Assembly: GCA_001603905.1 (NCBI GenBank)
Contig: LVAE01000047.1
Coordinates: 1-41,329, forward strand
Direction: 5' to 3'
DNA: 41,329 nt
Origin: Fibrobacterales bacterium Fibro_02
GTDB lineage: Bacteria > Fibrobacterota > Fibrobacteria > Fibrobacterales > Fibrobacteraceae
Under the pieces are notes generated by a model, which worked only from the letters and a program-made list of their open reading frames with translations, was not told the origin of the DNA and ran no database searches. Shown piece after piece: positions 1-7,584 of the stretch. Made by a program: the position numbers and the translations under genes. The first letter of the stretch is position 1. Each line of letters opens with the position of its first letter.

Positions 1-744
1 CGTCAGAAGGATGCCAAGACCAAGGGACAGTTCGAAACTGTCAAGATCAACGATGTTTCTCCCGACATGTCCTTCCTGGAAATGCTCGACATCGTGAACG
101 AAGAACAGATGAAGCAGGGCAAGGAAGGCTTCGCCTTCGACCACGACTGCCGCGAAGGTATCTGTGGCATGTGCTCTCTCGTAATCAACGGTATGCCGCA
201 CGGTCCTGACCATGCGACCACCACTTGCCAGCTTCACATGCGCAAGTTCAAGGATGGCGACACCATTGTGATCGAACCGTGGCGCGCCGCCGCATTCCCG
301 GTTATCCGTGACTGCGCCGTCGACCGTACCGCATTCGACCGCATCATCGCTGCCGGTGGCTTCGTTTCTGTGAATACCGGTGCCGCTCCTGAAGCTTCCA
401 CGATTCCGGTTCCCAAGGCTGATGCCGACCGCGCCTTTGACGCTGCCGCTTGTATCGGTTGCGGTGCCTGCGTGGCCGCCTGTAAGAACGCATCCGCAAT
501 GCTCTTCGTGTCTGCGAAGGTTTCTCACCTCAGCTTCTTGCCCCAGGGCAAGGTCGAGGCGAAGAAGCGTGTGCTCGCCATGGTCGCCCAGATGGACAAG
601 GAAGGCTTCGGCAACTGCACGAACCTTTACGAATGCCAGGCCGCCTGCCCGAAGGGTATCACCGTGGATTACATCGCCAAGATGAACCGCGAATACCTCG
701 GCGCAACCGTGACCTACGCCGAAAAGGTGTACGGAAAGGACTAA
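1..744 (+). CDS. frdB: Fumarate reductase / succinate dehydrogenase iron-sulfur subunit, 5' end outside window
   Basis: The frame is open from base 1, so the true start lies upstream; the Met at 67 is internal. The protein carries the electron-transfer centres between the flavoprotein and membrane subunits of complex II. A [2Fe-2S] ligand run is visible as CREGICGMC, followed by the ferredoxin-like [11 protein letters not shown] motif and a second Cys cluster CQAACPKG near the C-terminus, the layout of the family. The sequence resembles the Bacteroidetes/Bacillus-type subunit B. In Fibrobacter, succinate is a main fermentation product, so operation as fumarate reductase is likely (inference); sdhB is the alternative name. 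Followed by a strong bidirectional terminator. Confidence 0.93.
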   Translation, partial: RQKDAKTKGQFETVKINDVSPDMSFLEMLDIVNEEQMKQGKEGFAFDHDCREGICGMCSLVINGMPHGPDHATTTCQLHMRKFKDGDTIVIEPWRAAAFPVIRDCAVDRTAFDRIIAAGGFVSVNTGAAPEASTIPVPKADADRAFDAAACIGCGACVAACKNASAMLFVSAKVSHLSFLPQGKVEAKKRVLAMVAQMDKEGFGNCTNLYECQAACPKGITVDYIAKMNREYLGATVTYAEKVYGKD

Positions 745-754
745 TCCCTGACAT

Positions 755-783
755 GTCATCCCGGACTCCGTTCCGGGATCACC
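755..783. repeat. Dispersed palindromic repeat copy 1
   Basis: Begins GTCAT and ends GATCACC. The arms ATCCCGGA (758-765) and TCCGGGAT (772-779) are perfect inverted copies. It belongs to the same family as copies at 9182-9208, 22023-22052, 32382-32410, 34371-34398 and 34428-34454. Confidence 0.7.
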
Positions 784-787
784 TTTC

Positions 788-818
788 AAAAAGGACCGCA
801 ACGATGCGGCCCTTTTTT
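788..818. terminator. Bidirectional intrinsic terminator between frdB and the toxin gene
   Basis: Arms AAAAAGG-A-CCGCA and TGCGG-C-CCTTTTT close on an ACGA loop, with T runs on both strands. It can end the frdB transcript (+) and the toxin-antitoxin transcript (-). A near copy lies at 1744-1775. Confidence 0.85.
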
Positions 819-835
819 GCGTACAAATAAAAGAA

Positions 836-1249
836 TTACAAGTTGTCCAAAATACGCAGCATTTCTGCCGGAGTGACGACTTTGGAGTGCTTTGGAAAAT
901 GTTTCAGATTTCCCGTGACAAGAAACGCGTCATCGGTTTTGTTCTTTTCCATTGTGACTTCAAAAAATACGACGTCTTTGGGGTCTGGAAAATTGCCAAC
1001 AAGCGATTCTACGGTTGTCATGTTTTCGCCGATTGTCTTTAGGCGTGAAAGCAAAAAATCGACAGTCTCTTTTGGAAAATGAAATTTTTCACGGGAGAGC
1101 ACTTCTTCGTATTCTTGTAAGATAGAATCATTGAAAACAGGAATAATCTCGTGGGCGTAGGTTTGTTGTATGACCTGCCCTGGAATGGAATCCCATTTTA
1201 GCAATGCGGAGACCAACACGTTCGTGTCAATGACTGCATAGCATTTCAT
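836..1249 (-). CDS. PIN-domain toxin of a type II toxin-antitoxin pair
   Basis: 137 residues, the usual size for a single PIN domain (metal-dependent RNase, COG1569-like family). Acidic residues expected to bind Mg are in place: D8 in AVIDTNVLVSA, E46/E48, D92 in the PDPKD segment and D106/D107 in KTDDAFLVTGN, followed by the family's LKHFP motif. The start ATG (1249-1247) overlaps the antitoxin stop as ATGA, so translation is coupled. Expected role is cleavage of RNA when the antitoxin is degraded; the target cannot be read from sequence. Confidence 0.85.
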   Translation of the reverse strand: MKCYAVIDTNVLVSALLKWDSIPGQVIQQTYAHEIIPVFNDSILQEYEEVLSREKFHFPKETVDFLLSRLKTIGENMTTVESLVGNFPDPKDVVFFEVTMEKNKTDDAFLVTGNLKHFPKHSKVVTPAEMLRILDNL

Positions 1250-1533
1250 TTGCCGGCTCGGACCTGTGCGATTTCGTCGTTGATTTCATCAAGAGACATA
1301 TCTGCAACTCCTGCATCGGCGGCAGACTGCGAAGCCTGTTTCATGGCTTCGAGAACATCGGCGGGAGCGGCTGGACGGAGCTTCATACTGAAGGGTATGC
1401 CGTTTTCCAGAATGGTTCTGGCAAGGAACATGCGGACGGCTGTCGGCAAGTCGATGCCGAGCTTTTCGTATATGCTTCCTGCTGCAGAACGGGTCTTTTC
1501 GTCCACCCTGACTTGCAATAGCGTACTTGGCAT
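1246..1533 (-). CDS. RelB/DinJ-family antitoxin
   Basis: 95 residues. The N-terminus (LLQVRVDEKTRSAAGSIYEK) reads as the ribbon-helix-helix region of RelB/DinJ antitoxins, with the following LGIDLPTAVRMFLARTI helix typical of the family. The C-terminal half is the presumed toxin-neutralising tail. It is the first gene of the pair and overlaps the PIN toxin by four bases. RelB/DinJ antitoxins normally repress their own promoter; an inverted repeat at 1580-1608 just upstream is a fitting operator. Pairing of a RelB-type antitoxin with a PIN rather than a RelE toxin is a known mix-and-match arrangement. Confidence 0.85.
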   Translation of the reverse strand: MPSTLLQVRVDEKTRSAAGSIYEKLGIDLPTAVRMFLARTILENGIPFSMKLRPAAPADVLEAMKQASQSAADAGVADMSLDEINDEIAQVRAGK

Positions 1534-1579
1534 GATGGCTCCTTTGCATTGCAGAAATCTACAAGTGCGTTTGAAGTTG

Positions 1580-1608
1580 ATTGTAATACTCCTGTATTAA
1601 TATACAAT
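1580..1608 (-). promoter_or_regulatory. Probable operator/promoter of the toxin-antitoxin pair
   Basis: ATTGTA (1580-1585) and TACAAT (1603-1608) form an outer inverted repeat, and TGTAT-N4-ATACA (1593-1606) an overlapping inner one, about 45-75 bases upstream of the antitoxin start. This suits binding of a ribbon-helix-helix dimer. Inferred from position and symmetry. Confidence 0.5.
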
Positions 1609-1979
1609 ATTCTGGATGGAAAAACAAGTCAATCTTGCACTTGTGCACAAGATTTTCAAGGTTGTATAACTAAAGTTTGCGTTATTTGTGCGGTTGTGTG
1701 AAACAAAATGTTGTGTTTTTAGATAAAATGTTTCACACAAATCAAAAAAGGGACCGCAGCGATGCGGCCCTTTTTCTTGTATTGAAATCAACGAATTTGA
1801 TTTCCTTGGATCAGTTTTGTTCCAAGTTGGAATATCCCGTTTCCTTTATAAATCAGTATGGATGTGTCGTTATTTTCAAGAAATTCATTTTTATGGAATT
1901 TTTTTCTGGTTGTTTGCTCTTATTTAAGGTATTTTTAAATGTGTAAATTTCCTTAAGCTATTTATCGAAGGAGACTGTC
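1609..1979. other. Intergenic stretch upstream of the FISUMP gene
   Basis: AT-rich, no supportable gene. The ORFs inside have no family resemblance and cross the terminator at 1744-1775. It should contain the + strand promoter of the lipoprotein gene; no promoter stands out. A ribosome binding site AAGGAG lies at 1968-1973. Confidence 0.5.
1744..1775. terminator. Orphan bidirectional terminator, copy of 788-818
   Basis: Arms AAAAAAGGG-A-CCGCA and TGCGG-C-CCTTTTT with a GCGA loop. No gene on either strand obviously ends here. With the copy at 788-818 it frames the toxin-antitoxin module. Confidence 0.75.
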
Positions 1980-4973
1980 ATGGTTTGGAAGAAAAATGCA
2001 AACATTGGCGCATTAAACAAAAATGTCTTTGCGTGCTTACTGAAAACAGGTGTGGCAATCTCTGGCTGCGTATTTTTTGCCGCCTGCGGTGGCGATAGTG
2101 GAAGTAAGTCCAGTTCTGCGGAAATCCCACCACGCGAAGTCCCAAGTATCTATGATCTCGGCTCGTGCACTGCTGACCGCGAAGGCGACACGGTTCTCGT
2201 GCTGGACAAGTCCATCGAATATCTTTGCTTGAATAACGACTGGATTGACATCACGACGCAACCTGAATCTAGTTCTAGCATTGCAATATCGTCTGGGGCA
2301 GACTCCGTTGAGGTGCCGGGTGATTCTAATGTTGTGGGACCCGTCGCAGGCTCTAGCAGCTCTGTTATTGATGACCCGCTCTGTGGCGATTGCAATTCCA
2401 GTTCCTCAACGAAAGCGACTTACATTGAGGTAAAAACAAAGAATGCTTTGGGACCGTGTGAATCCGTTGATGTTGGGCTCCGTGCGTTGGTGCTTGCCGA
2501 TTCCTCTTATTACACTTGCAAGGTGAATGGCTGGGTAAAAGATACGGTCTATCTGGGTTACGAAGTTGTCAAGACAAAGGAAGATTTGCCAAGGTGCAAT
2601 GCTGGCAATACAAAACAACGTGCCTTGGTAAAGAACGATTCTGTCTTCTTTGCTTGCGATGCGGAAAAGTGGAATCCGGAGACTGCCGATGGATACATTG
2701 TCAAGAACGCCTCCATCTTGGGGGCGGCGCAGAAGGGACCGTTCAAGTTCAATTCTCCGCTTCAACTCCGTGAAGTCCTTCAGCGCAACGACTCGCTGGT
2801 TTATACAGGCCGCAGATATGATGATGAAATTTCTAGCAACAAGGGCGACTTTGTGATTCCGAAGGTGAATCTTGTTTATCCTTACGCTGTACTTGAAGTC
2901 CGTGGCTTGTGGCGTAACGAAGTCAGTGGCGAATATTCCAAGGATTCTATGACGCTCCGCGTGTTGACTGACTTGAGCAAACGCACCGAAGTGAACATCA
3001 ACCTGCTTACCCATTTGGAATATGACCGTGCTGCGAAGCTCGTGAACGAGGGCTACAGCGTCTATGCCGCCAAGAAGCAGGCGGATTACGAAATCATGAC
3101 GGCTTTTGGTTTCGCCACTTCGGTAGAATACTCCGAAGACCTGAAGACTTTCGTGCCTTCGACTAGCCAAAACTATGCGGATAATGCCACCCTGATGGCA
3201 ATTTCGTTGCTTTTCATTGGCGACAGGAGCGAAACCGAAATTCAAAATGCGATTAGTAGCTTCAAGAGCGACTTGGCGGCGGATGGTGAATGGAACAACG
3301 AGCAGATGAAGGCGGATATGGCGGACTGGGCGGAAAGTTTTGATGGCGGTTCCGTGCGGGCCAACGTGAAAAGCTGGAACATTCTAGACATTCCCACCTA
3401 CGAAAACTACCTGACCATTTACTGGAACAATGCCTACGAACTGGGCGGCTGCGCTTCGACAAGGTCCGGCGTAATTGCGCAAAACAAGAACTCAAAGAGC
3501 AAGAACTACAATGTCCACTACATCTGTAAGGTGACCAGTTGGCAGAAGGCGACCGATTTCGAGAAGGACACCTACCAGTGGGCCGAAGGTAAAGAGGGCG
3601 AAGTCAAGAAAGGAAACGTGACGGCGACTTACTATGTGTTTGAAAACGGGGCATGGCGAGCAAGTGTAAGCGAGATAGAGAATAATCTCGGAGCGTGCGT
3701 AACCAACCGACTAAATGAAGTTGGTAAATCAGGCAATAAATATTACACCTGTAAATCAGGTGGATGGGAGTTGTCGACGACCTTAGAGTATGACACTTAT
3801 CAGTGGACCGCAGGAACGGATGGCGAAGTGAAATCTGGGTCGGTAATTTCGTCTAATCATTATACGTATGCAGATGGGGCGTGGCGTGCTACGGCAAATG
3901 ATATGGAATATGAGTTCGGTGCTTGTGTCGCAAGCAGGGATGGGGAAAAGCATATTCAGGATGGCAAGTATTACATCTGCGAGAACAAGACCTGGAAGCA
4001 GATAAATGCAGAAGAGTATGGACTTGGATATTGCACCGCTTCAAACAGCGGAGTTGTCGAAAAGTTGAACGATGTGTTTTATATCTGTAAGTCAGGGAGT
4101 TGGGAGACGGCTACTGTGCTGGAATATGACACATACGGAAAAACTTGCTATGAAGATGGTTCTATTGTAGGTGGCGAAGTTGTTGCTGAAAATAAGTATG
4201 TGTGTGATACTGGTGTGTTTAGAACGGTTAATGAAATGGAAGTTTCGTTGAATAAGGGATGTGTAAGTTATACAGAAAATGATAGGATAAGAAAGCAAAT
4301 TTCCGAAGAACAAGATTCAGTTTACACTTGTAAAAACGGTGTATGGGTAGGTTCTATTGCAATACATATTGTGTACGGAGTATTGTTTGACGGAAGAGAC
4401 TTAAAATCCTATAAAACGGTTGTCATTGGTTCTCAGACCTGGATGGCTGAAAATCTGAACTACCAGGTCGCAAACAGTTGGTGCGGCGGAAGCGGCACGA
4501 TTGAGGGTGACTACTCCGTGTACGGTCGCCTCTACACCTGGGCTGCAGCCATTGACAGTGCTGGAACATTTACCACCAATGGGAAGAATTGTGGTTATGG
4601 GAGAGAATGTACGCCCACTTATCCAGTTCGTGGAATTTGCCCCGAAGGCTGGCATTTGCCCACAAAGACCGAGTTCGAGACATTGTTTGCTGCAGTAGGC
4701 GGACAATCAATTGCAGGCAAAGTTCTCAAGTCTCTGTCGGGCTGGGATAGCCGCGGCAACGGTACCGATGCCTACGGCTTTGCCGCGCTCCCTGCCGGCC
4801 TCTACAATGGCGACTTCTGGTATCCTGGCAGCTACGCCTACTTCTGGAGTGCCAGTCAGCCCAATAAGGACATCGCCTATAACATGTACCTGGACTTCGC
4901 CGAAGACCGCGCTCACCTGAACAGCGATTACCGCAAGTACTACGCTTTTTCTGTTCGTTGCTTGCGGGACTAG
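1980..4973 (+). CDS. Large cell-surface lipoprotein with Cys repeats and a C-terminal FISUMP domain
   Basis: 997 residues. Start chosen at the ATG seven bases after AAGGAG. A signal peptide ends in the lipobox VFFAAC, so the protein is probably lipidated and exported. Low-complexity Ser linkers follow. About nine units of the form LGxC...YxCxxxxW, each with two Cys, lie near residues 60-90, 155-185, 203-231, 487-522, 570-597, 640-668, 680-707, 718-747 and 757-790. Some alternate with a second unit (YDTYQW...GEV...GAWR). Residues ~240-480 form a separate domain starting GAAQKGPFKFNS, resembling prealbumin-like adhesin domains. The last ~200 residues match the Fib_succ_major domain: IGSQTWMAENLNY, YGRLYTW, CPEGWHLPT, YAFSVRCL. 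Binding partner unknown. Confidence 0.9.
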   Translation: MVWKKNANIGALNKNVFACLLKTGVAISGCVFFAACGGDSGSKSSSAEIPPREVPSIYDLGSCTADREGDTVLVLDKSIEYLCLNNDWIDITTQPESSSSIAISSGADSVEVPGDSNVVGPVAGSSSSVIDDPLCGDCNSSSSTKATYIEVKTKNALGPCESVDVGLRALVLADSSYYTCKVNGWVKDTVYLGYEVVKTKEDLPRCNAGNTKQRALVKNDSVFFACDAEKWNPETADGYIVKNASILGAAQKGPFKFNSPLQLREVLQRNDSLVYTGRRYDDEISSNKGDFVIPKVNLVYPYAVLEVRGLWRNEVSGEYSKDSMTLRVLTDLSKRTEVNINLLTHLEYDRAAKLVNEGYSVYAAKKQADYEIMTAFGFATSVEYSEDLKTFVPSTSQNYADNATLMAISLLFIGDRSETEIQNAISSFKSDLAADGEWNNEQMKADMADWAESFDGGSVRANVKSWNILDIPTYENYLTIYWNNAYELGGCASTRSGVIAQNKNSKSKNYNVHYICKVTSWQKATDFEKDTYQWAEGKEGEVKKGNVTATYYVFENGAWRASVSEIENNLGACVTNRLNEVGKSGNKYYTCKSGGWELSTTLEYDTYQWTAGTDGEVKSGSVISSNHYTYADGAWRATANDMEYEFGACVASRDGEKHIQDGKYYICENKTWKQINAEEYGLGYCTASNSGVVEKLNDVFYICKSGSWETATVLEYDTYGKTCYEDGSIVGGEVVAENKYVCDTGVFRTVNEMEVSLNKGCVSYTENDRIRKQISEEQDSVYTCKNGVWVGSIAIHIVYGVLFDGRDLKSYKTVVIGSQTWMAENLNYQVANSWCGGSGTIEGDYSVYGRLYTWAAAIDSAGTFTTNGKNCGYGRECTPTYPVRGICPEGWHLPTKTEFETLFAAVGGQSIAGKVLKSLSGWDSRGNGTDAYGFAALPAGLYNGDFWYPGSYAYFWSASQPNKDIAYNMYLDFAEDRAHLNSDYRKYYAFSVRCLRD

Positions 4974-5005
4974 GCGTATTAAACCATTATTTTAAAGGCT
5001 TGTAT

Positions 5006-5629
5006 ATGGATAGATTGTCCAAATATCTCTATTTCTCTGATGGTGCCGAAAATGAAGTGGAAACACTCTTTATCCTTGAATCTCCTTATAAGGAAGAATT
5101 GCTTTGGGAATACCCCTGTATGGGAAAGACTGGGGCAAAGATGTCTGAAATTTTGATACACAATTCTTCCGTTGCTCTAGGAATATTGATACAACATAAT
5201 TCTAGCCTGACAAGAAAATATGCTTTGTTTGAAACATTTAAATTTCCGCTGGATAAGTCGTTGAAGCATGGATTAGATGCAGAAGAACTCTTTTGGCAAA
5301 AAATTAAAATGAAATCCAAACGATTGCAAATTGAAGAATTTTTTAGGCAAAACCGTTCGTACTTCGATAGTTCGTATAGGTGTAATTTAGAATGCGGAAT
5401 AAGGCTTTTTCAAAGAACTTTAAAGACTATCGTGGTTTGCGGCGACATTGCACAGGTAATTTTTGAAGAAATTTTTAAAGAGAAGTTGGTTCAAATAGGT
5501 CAACCAATAAAAAGCGGAGCCAAAACTTTTGATGTGGTTTATGCAGAGCATCCTGCAAGGGCGGCGTACACGCACCGTCGCTGGAATTATCAACCGAATG
5601 CTCCGGTAAAGTTTAATTTTTTACTTTAA
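5006..5629 (+). CDS. Unknown protein, possibly uracil-DNA-glycosylase-like fold
   Basis: 207 residues from the ATG at 5006, which is preceded by AAAGG at a good distance and does not overlap the upstream gene; an in-frame ATG at 4958 would overlap it by 16 bases. The layout LFILESPYKEELL near the start, an internal VVCGDIAQ strand and a late HPARAAYTHRRW is reminiscent of UDG-superfamily proteins, where an early acidic loop and a late His motif frame the active site. This is a weak fold-level guess. The gene is AT-rich and follows the FISUMP gene by 32 bases, so co-transcription is possible. Confidence 0.6.
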   Translation: MDRLSKYLYFSDGAENEVETLFILESPYKEELLWEYPCMGKTGAKMSEILIHNSSVALGILIQHNSSLTRKYALFETFKFPLDKSLKHGLDAEELFWQKIKMKSKRLQIEEFFRQNRSYFDSSYRCNLECGIRLFQRTLKTIVVCGDIAQVIFEEIFKEKLVQIGQPIKSGAKTFDVVYAEHPARAAYTHRRWNYQPNAPVKFNFLL

Positions 5630-5679
5630 GAAAAAAAAACTACTGTAATATTTGCGTTAGGGATTGTGACCCCTTGGGG

Positions 5680-5702
5680 CCGAGACCATGGTCTCGGTTT
5701 TA
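5680..5702 (+). terminator. Probable terminator after 5006-5629
   Basis: An 18-base perfect palindrome, CCGAGACCATGGTCTCGG (5680-5697), is followed by TTTTAT. The T run is short, so efficiency is uncertain. Confidence 0.6.
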
Positions 5703-5870
5703 TGAGGTTGGGCGGGAACGGAGTTATACAAGACTTAGAACTTTAGTTCTTAGTCGCCGTTATCCACTTTGTGGAGAACCGGGCAACCCATAAAATATAG
5801 CCCGACCCACGAAGTGGGGAACGCCCAAAGGAAAAAGCATTTTCTTGGAAAAAATCACTTTTTTTAGCAT
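5703..5870. repeat. Hairpin-rich intergenic repeat-like segment
   Basis: Contains several small inverted repeats: ACTTAGAACT/AGTTCTTAGT, CCAC/GTGG and CCCAC-GAA-GTGGG. Read on the minus strand it has GGGCGTTCCCC and GGGTCGGGC, both also found on the plus strand at 38879-38930, so it is probably a second type of dispersed element. No gene seen. Confidence 0.5.
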
Positions 5871-5876
5871 TACCCC

Positions 5877-5907
5877 TTGCCAAGGGGAATTTTGTTAGGT
5901 ATTTTTG
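5877..5907 (+). promoter_or_regulatory. trpE promoter
   Basis: TTGCCA (5877-5882), 17-base spacer, TATTTTTG (5900-5907), which fits both a sigma-70 -10 and the Bacteroidetes TAnnTTTG element. Preceded by CCCC, as are the promoters at 14081 and 15411. The predicted start of transcription is at about 5912, the first base of the leader peptide. Confidence 0.65.
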
Positions 5908-5911
5908 GGCT

Positions 5912-5968
5912 ATGATGAACTATGTGACAACAGCAACCCTTAACCGTCGTTGGTGGCGCGGACTCTGA
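5912..5968 (+). CDS. trpL: trp operon leader peptide 1 (upstream of trpE)
   Basis: An 18-codon ORF, MMNYVTTATLNRRWWRGL, with tandem Trp codons at 5951-5956. The ribosome stalls at these when charged tRNA-Trp is short. It sits directly in front of an attenuator and trpE. The stop codon overlaps region 1 of the attenuator, as in enteric trpL. No Shine-Dalgarno is possible if transcription starts at 5912. Confidence 0.88.
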   Translation: MMNYVTTATLNRRWWRGL

Positions 5969-6047
5969 CATAGAGCCCGGTATTTGTCGCAAATCACCCA
6001 AGATTTTAAAGCAAAGGCTTCCGGACTCACGGAGGCCTTTCTCTTTT
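5959..6047 (+). promoter_or_regulatory. trpE transcription attenuator
   Basis: Region 1 CGGACTCT (5959-5966) pairs with region 2 AGAGCCCG (5972-5979), one mismatch. Region 2 AGAGCCCGG can instead pair with region 3 CCGGACTC (6021-6028). Region 3:4 is the terminator, AAAGGCTTCCG (6013-6023) with CGGAGGCCTTT (6030-6040), then CTCTTTTA. Ribosome stalling on the Trp codons in region 1 would free region 2 and favour read-through into trpE. Confidence 0.87.
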
Positions 6048-6134
6048 ACCAAAATCATTGAAATCCTCCGGGACCTAAGCCTTTGCGAAACCTGAAACGA
6101 AAAGGCAAAAGAGTTTTAAACCAGAGGATTAAAA

Positions 6135-7583
6135 ATGACAACGAACATAAGGCACATTACTGAAAGCCCCAACTTCGAACCCCGTACCGACAGTATCTAC
6201 GTGGCACTGCCCGGTGAACGTTACACCCCGTTTTCGCTCGGCAAGAAGCTCGGTGCGAAGGCTATTTTCGAATCCGCAAGCTTCTCCCATGGTCGTAGCC
6301 GCTATTCGACCCTGATGGTGGACGAAGGCTTCCGTCTGCGCCAGAACGACAAGGACGTGAGCATCGTTGTCGATGGCAAGGAAAGCGTGTTCCTCAAGGA
6401 AGGCGAGGGCGATATTCTCGATGCCCTGACGCTGATTTCTGCTGAAAATACGGTGCCGCCTAACCAGATTCCTATTCCTTCTTCGGGCGTGGGCTACCTC
6501 GGCTACGAATTCTGCGCCCGCTGCGATACCATTCGCCTCGCCCCGCAGATCGATGAACTCAACATTCCCGAAGCCGAATTCTTGGTCGGTCACATCTACA
6601 TCGTGTTCGACCACTTTACCGAAAAGCTTCACCTGTTCGCCCTGAATTATGAAGAACACCAGATCGACTTGAAGGCTGCGATTGAAAAGGTGAAGGCTCG
6701 CTTGGCTGACCTCGACTTCAGCTACCTCGCCCCGGAACAGCAGTACGGCAAGGGCATTACGATGACCGACCTGGAACAGTCCCGCAAGGAATACGTGGAA
6801 AAGGTCGAAGCATTGCAGAAGCATATCATCGCTGGTAACATTGTGCAGGCTGTGCCTTCTCGCCGCATCCAGTTTGCAAGCGATATCGAAGCGCTCGACA
6901 TTTATCGCCGCCTCCGCACGGTGAACCCGTCTCCGTACATGTTCTTCCTGGATTACGGCACGCACCAGTTTATCGGTGCTTCGCCGGAAAGCCTGGTTCG
7001 TGTGCGTGACGGTATCGCTACGATTCATCCGATTGCAGGTACCCGTCGCCGCGGTAAGGACGACGTGGAAGACGAAGCCTTGATGAAGAACCTGAAGGGT
7101 GACCCGAAGGAACGCGCCGAACACCTGATGCTCGTGGATTTGGCCCGCAACGACCTCGGCCGCGTCTGCGAAGCTGGTACGGTGGAAACCACCAAGTACA
7201 TGGAATGCGAAAAGTTCAGCCACGTGATTCACCTGGTGTCTGACGTGCAGGGTCGCGTGTCTAAGAACAAGAAGGCTATCGAAGTGCTGCGTTCTAGCTT
7301 CCCGGCCGGTACGGTGAGCGGTGCTCCGAAAATCAGCGCTATCGAAATTCTTTCTGGTCTCGAAAAAGTCAAGCGCCGTTTCTACGCCGGTGCAGTAGGC
7401 TATATGGAATCTGACGGTGATTTGGATTTCTGTATTGCAATCCGTTGCTGCTTGAAGCAGGGTAAGACCATCAGCCTGCAGGCCGGTGGTGGCATTGTCG
7501 CGGCCTCGAATGCTGACCGCGAATTTGAAGAAACGAATGAAAAATTGGGTGCCATCCGCGCCGTGCTCGAAGGAGAAAACTAA
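6135..7583 (+). CDS. trpE: Anthranilate synthase component I
   Basis: 482 residues. Converts chorismate plus ammonia to anthranilate. The N-terminal part has IFESASFSHGRSRYS, the counterpart of the LLES/RYS tryptophan-binding region used in feedback inhibition. The chorismate-binding half shows IVQAVPSRR, NPSPYMFFLDYG, FIGASPESLV, IAGTRRRG, LMLVDLARNDLGRV, SFPAGTVSGAPK and LQAGGGIVAASN, all family hallmarks. Start at 6135 follows AGAGG (6123-6127). The amidotransferase partner (trpG domain) starts one base after this stop, in the same operon. Regulated by the attenuator at 5959-6047. Confidence 0.97.
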   Translation: MTTNIRHITESPNFEPRTDSIYVALPGERYTPFSLGKKLGAKAIFESASFSHGRSRYSTLMVDEGFRLRQNDKDVSIVVDGKESVFLKEGEGDILDALTLISAENTVPPNQIPIPSSGVGYLGYEFCARCDTIRLAPQIDELNIPEAEFLVGHIYIVFDHFTEKLHLFALNYEEHQIDLKAAIEKVKARLADLDFSYLAPEQQYGKGITMTDLEQSRKEYVEKVEALQKHIIAGNIVQAVPSRRIQFASDIEALDIYRRLRTVNPSPYMFFLDYGTHQFIGASPESLVRVRDGIATIHPIAGTRRRGKDDVEDEALMKNLKGDPKERAEHLMLVDLARNDLGRVCEAGTVETTKYMECEKFSHVIHLVSDVQGRVSKNKKAIEVLRSSFPAGTVSGAPKISAIEILSGLEKVKRRFYAGAVGYMESDGDLDFCIAIRCCLKQGKTISLQAGGGIVAASNADREFEETNEKLGAIRAVLEGEN

Positions 7584-7584
7584 G

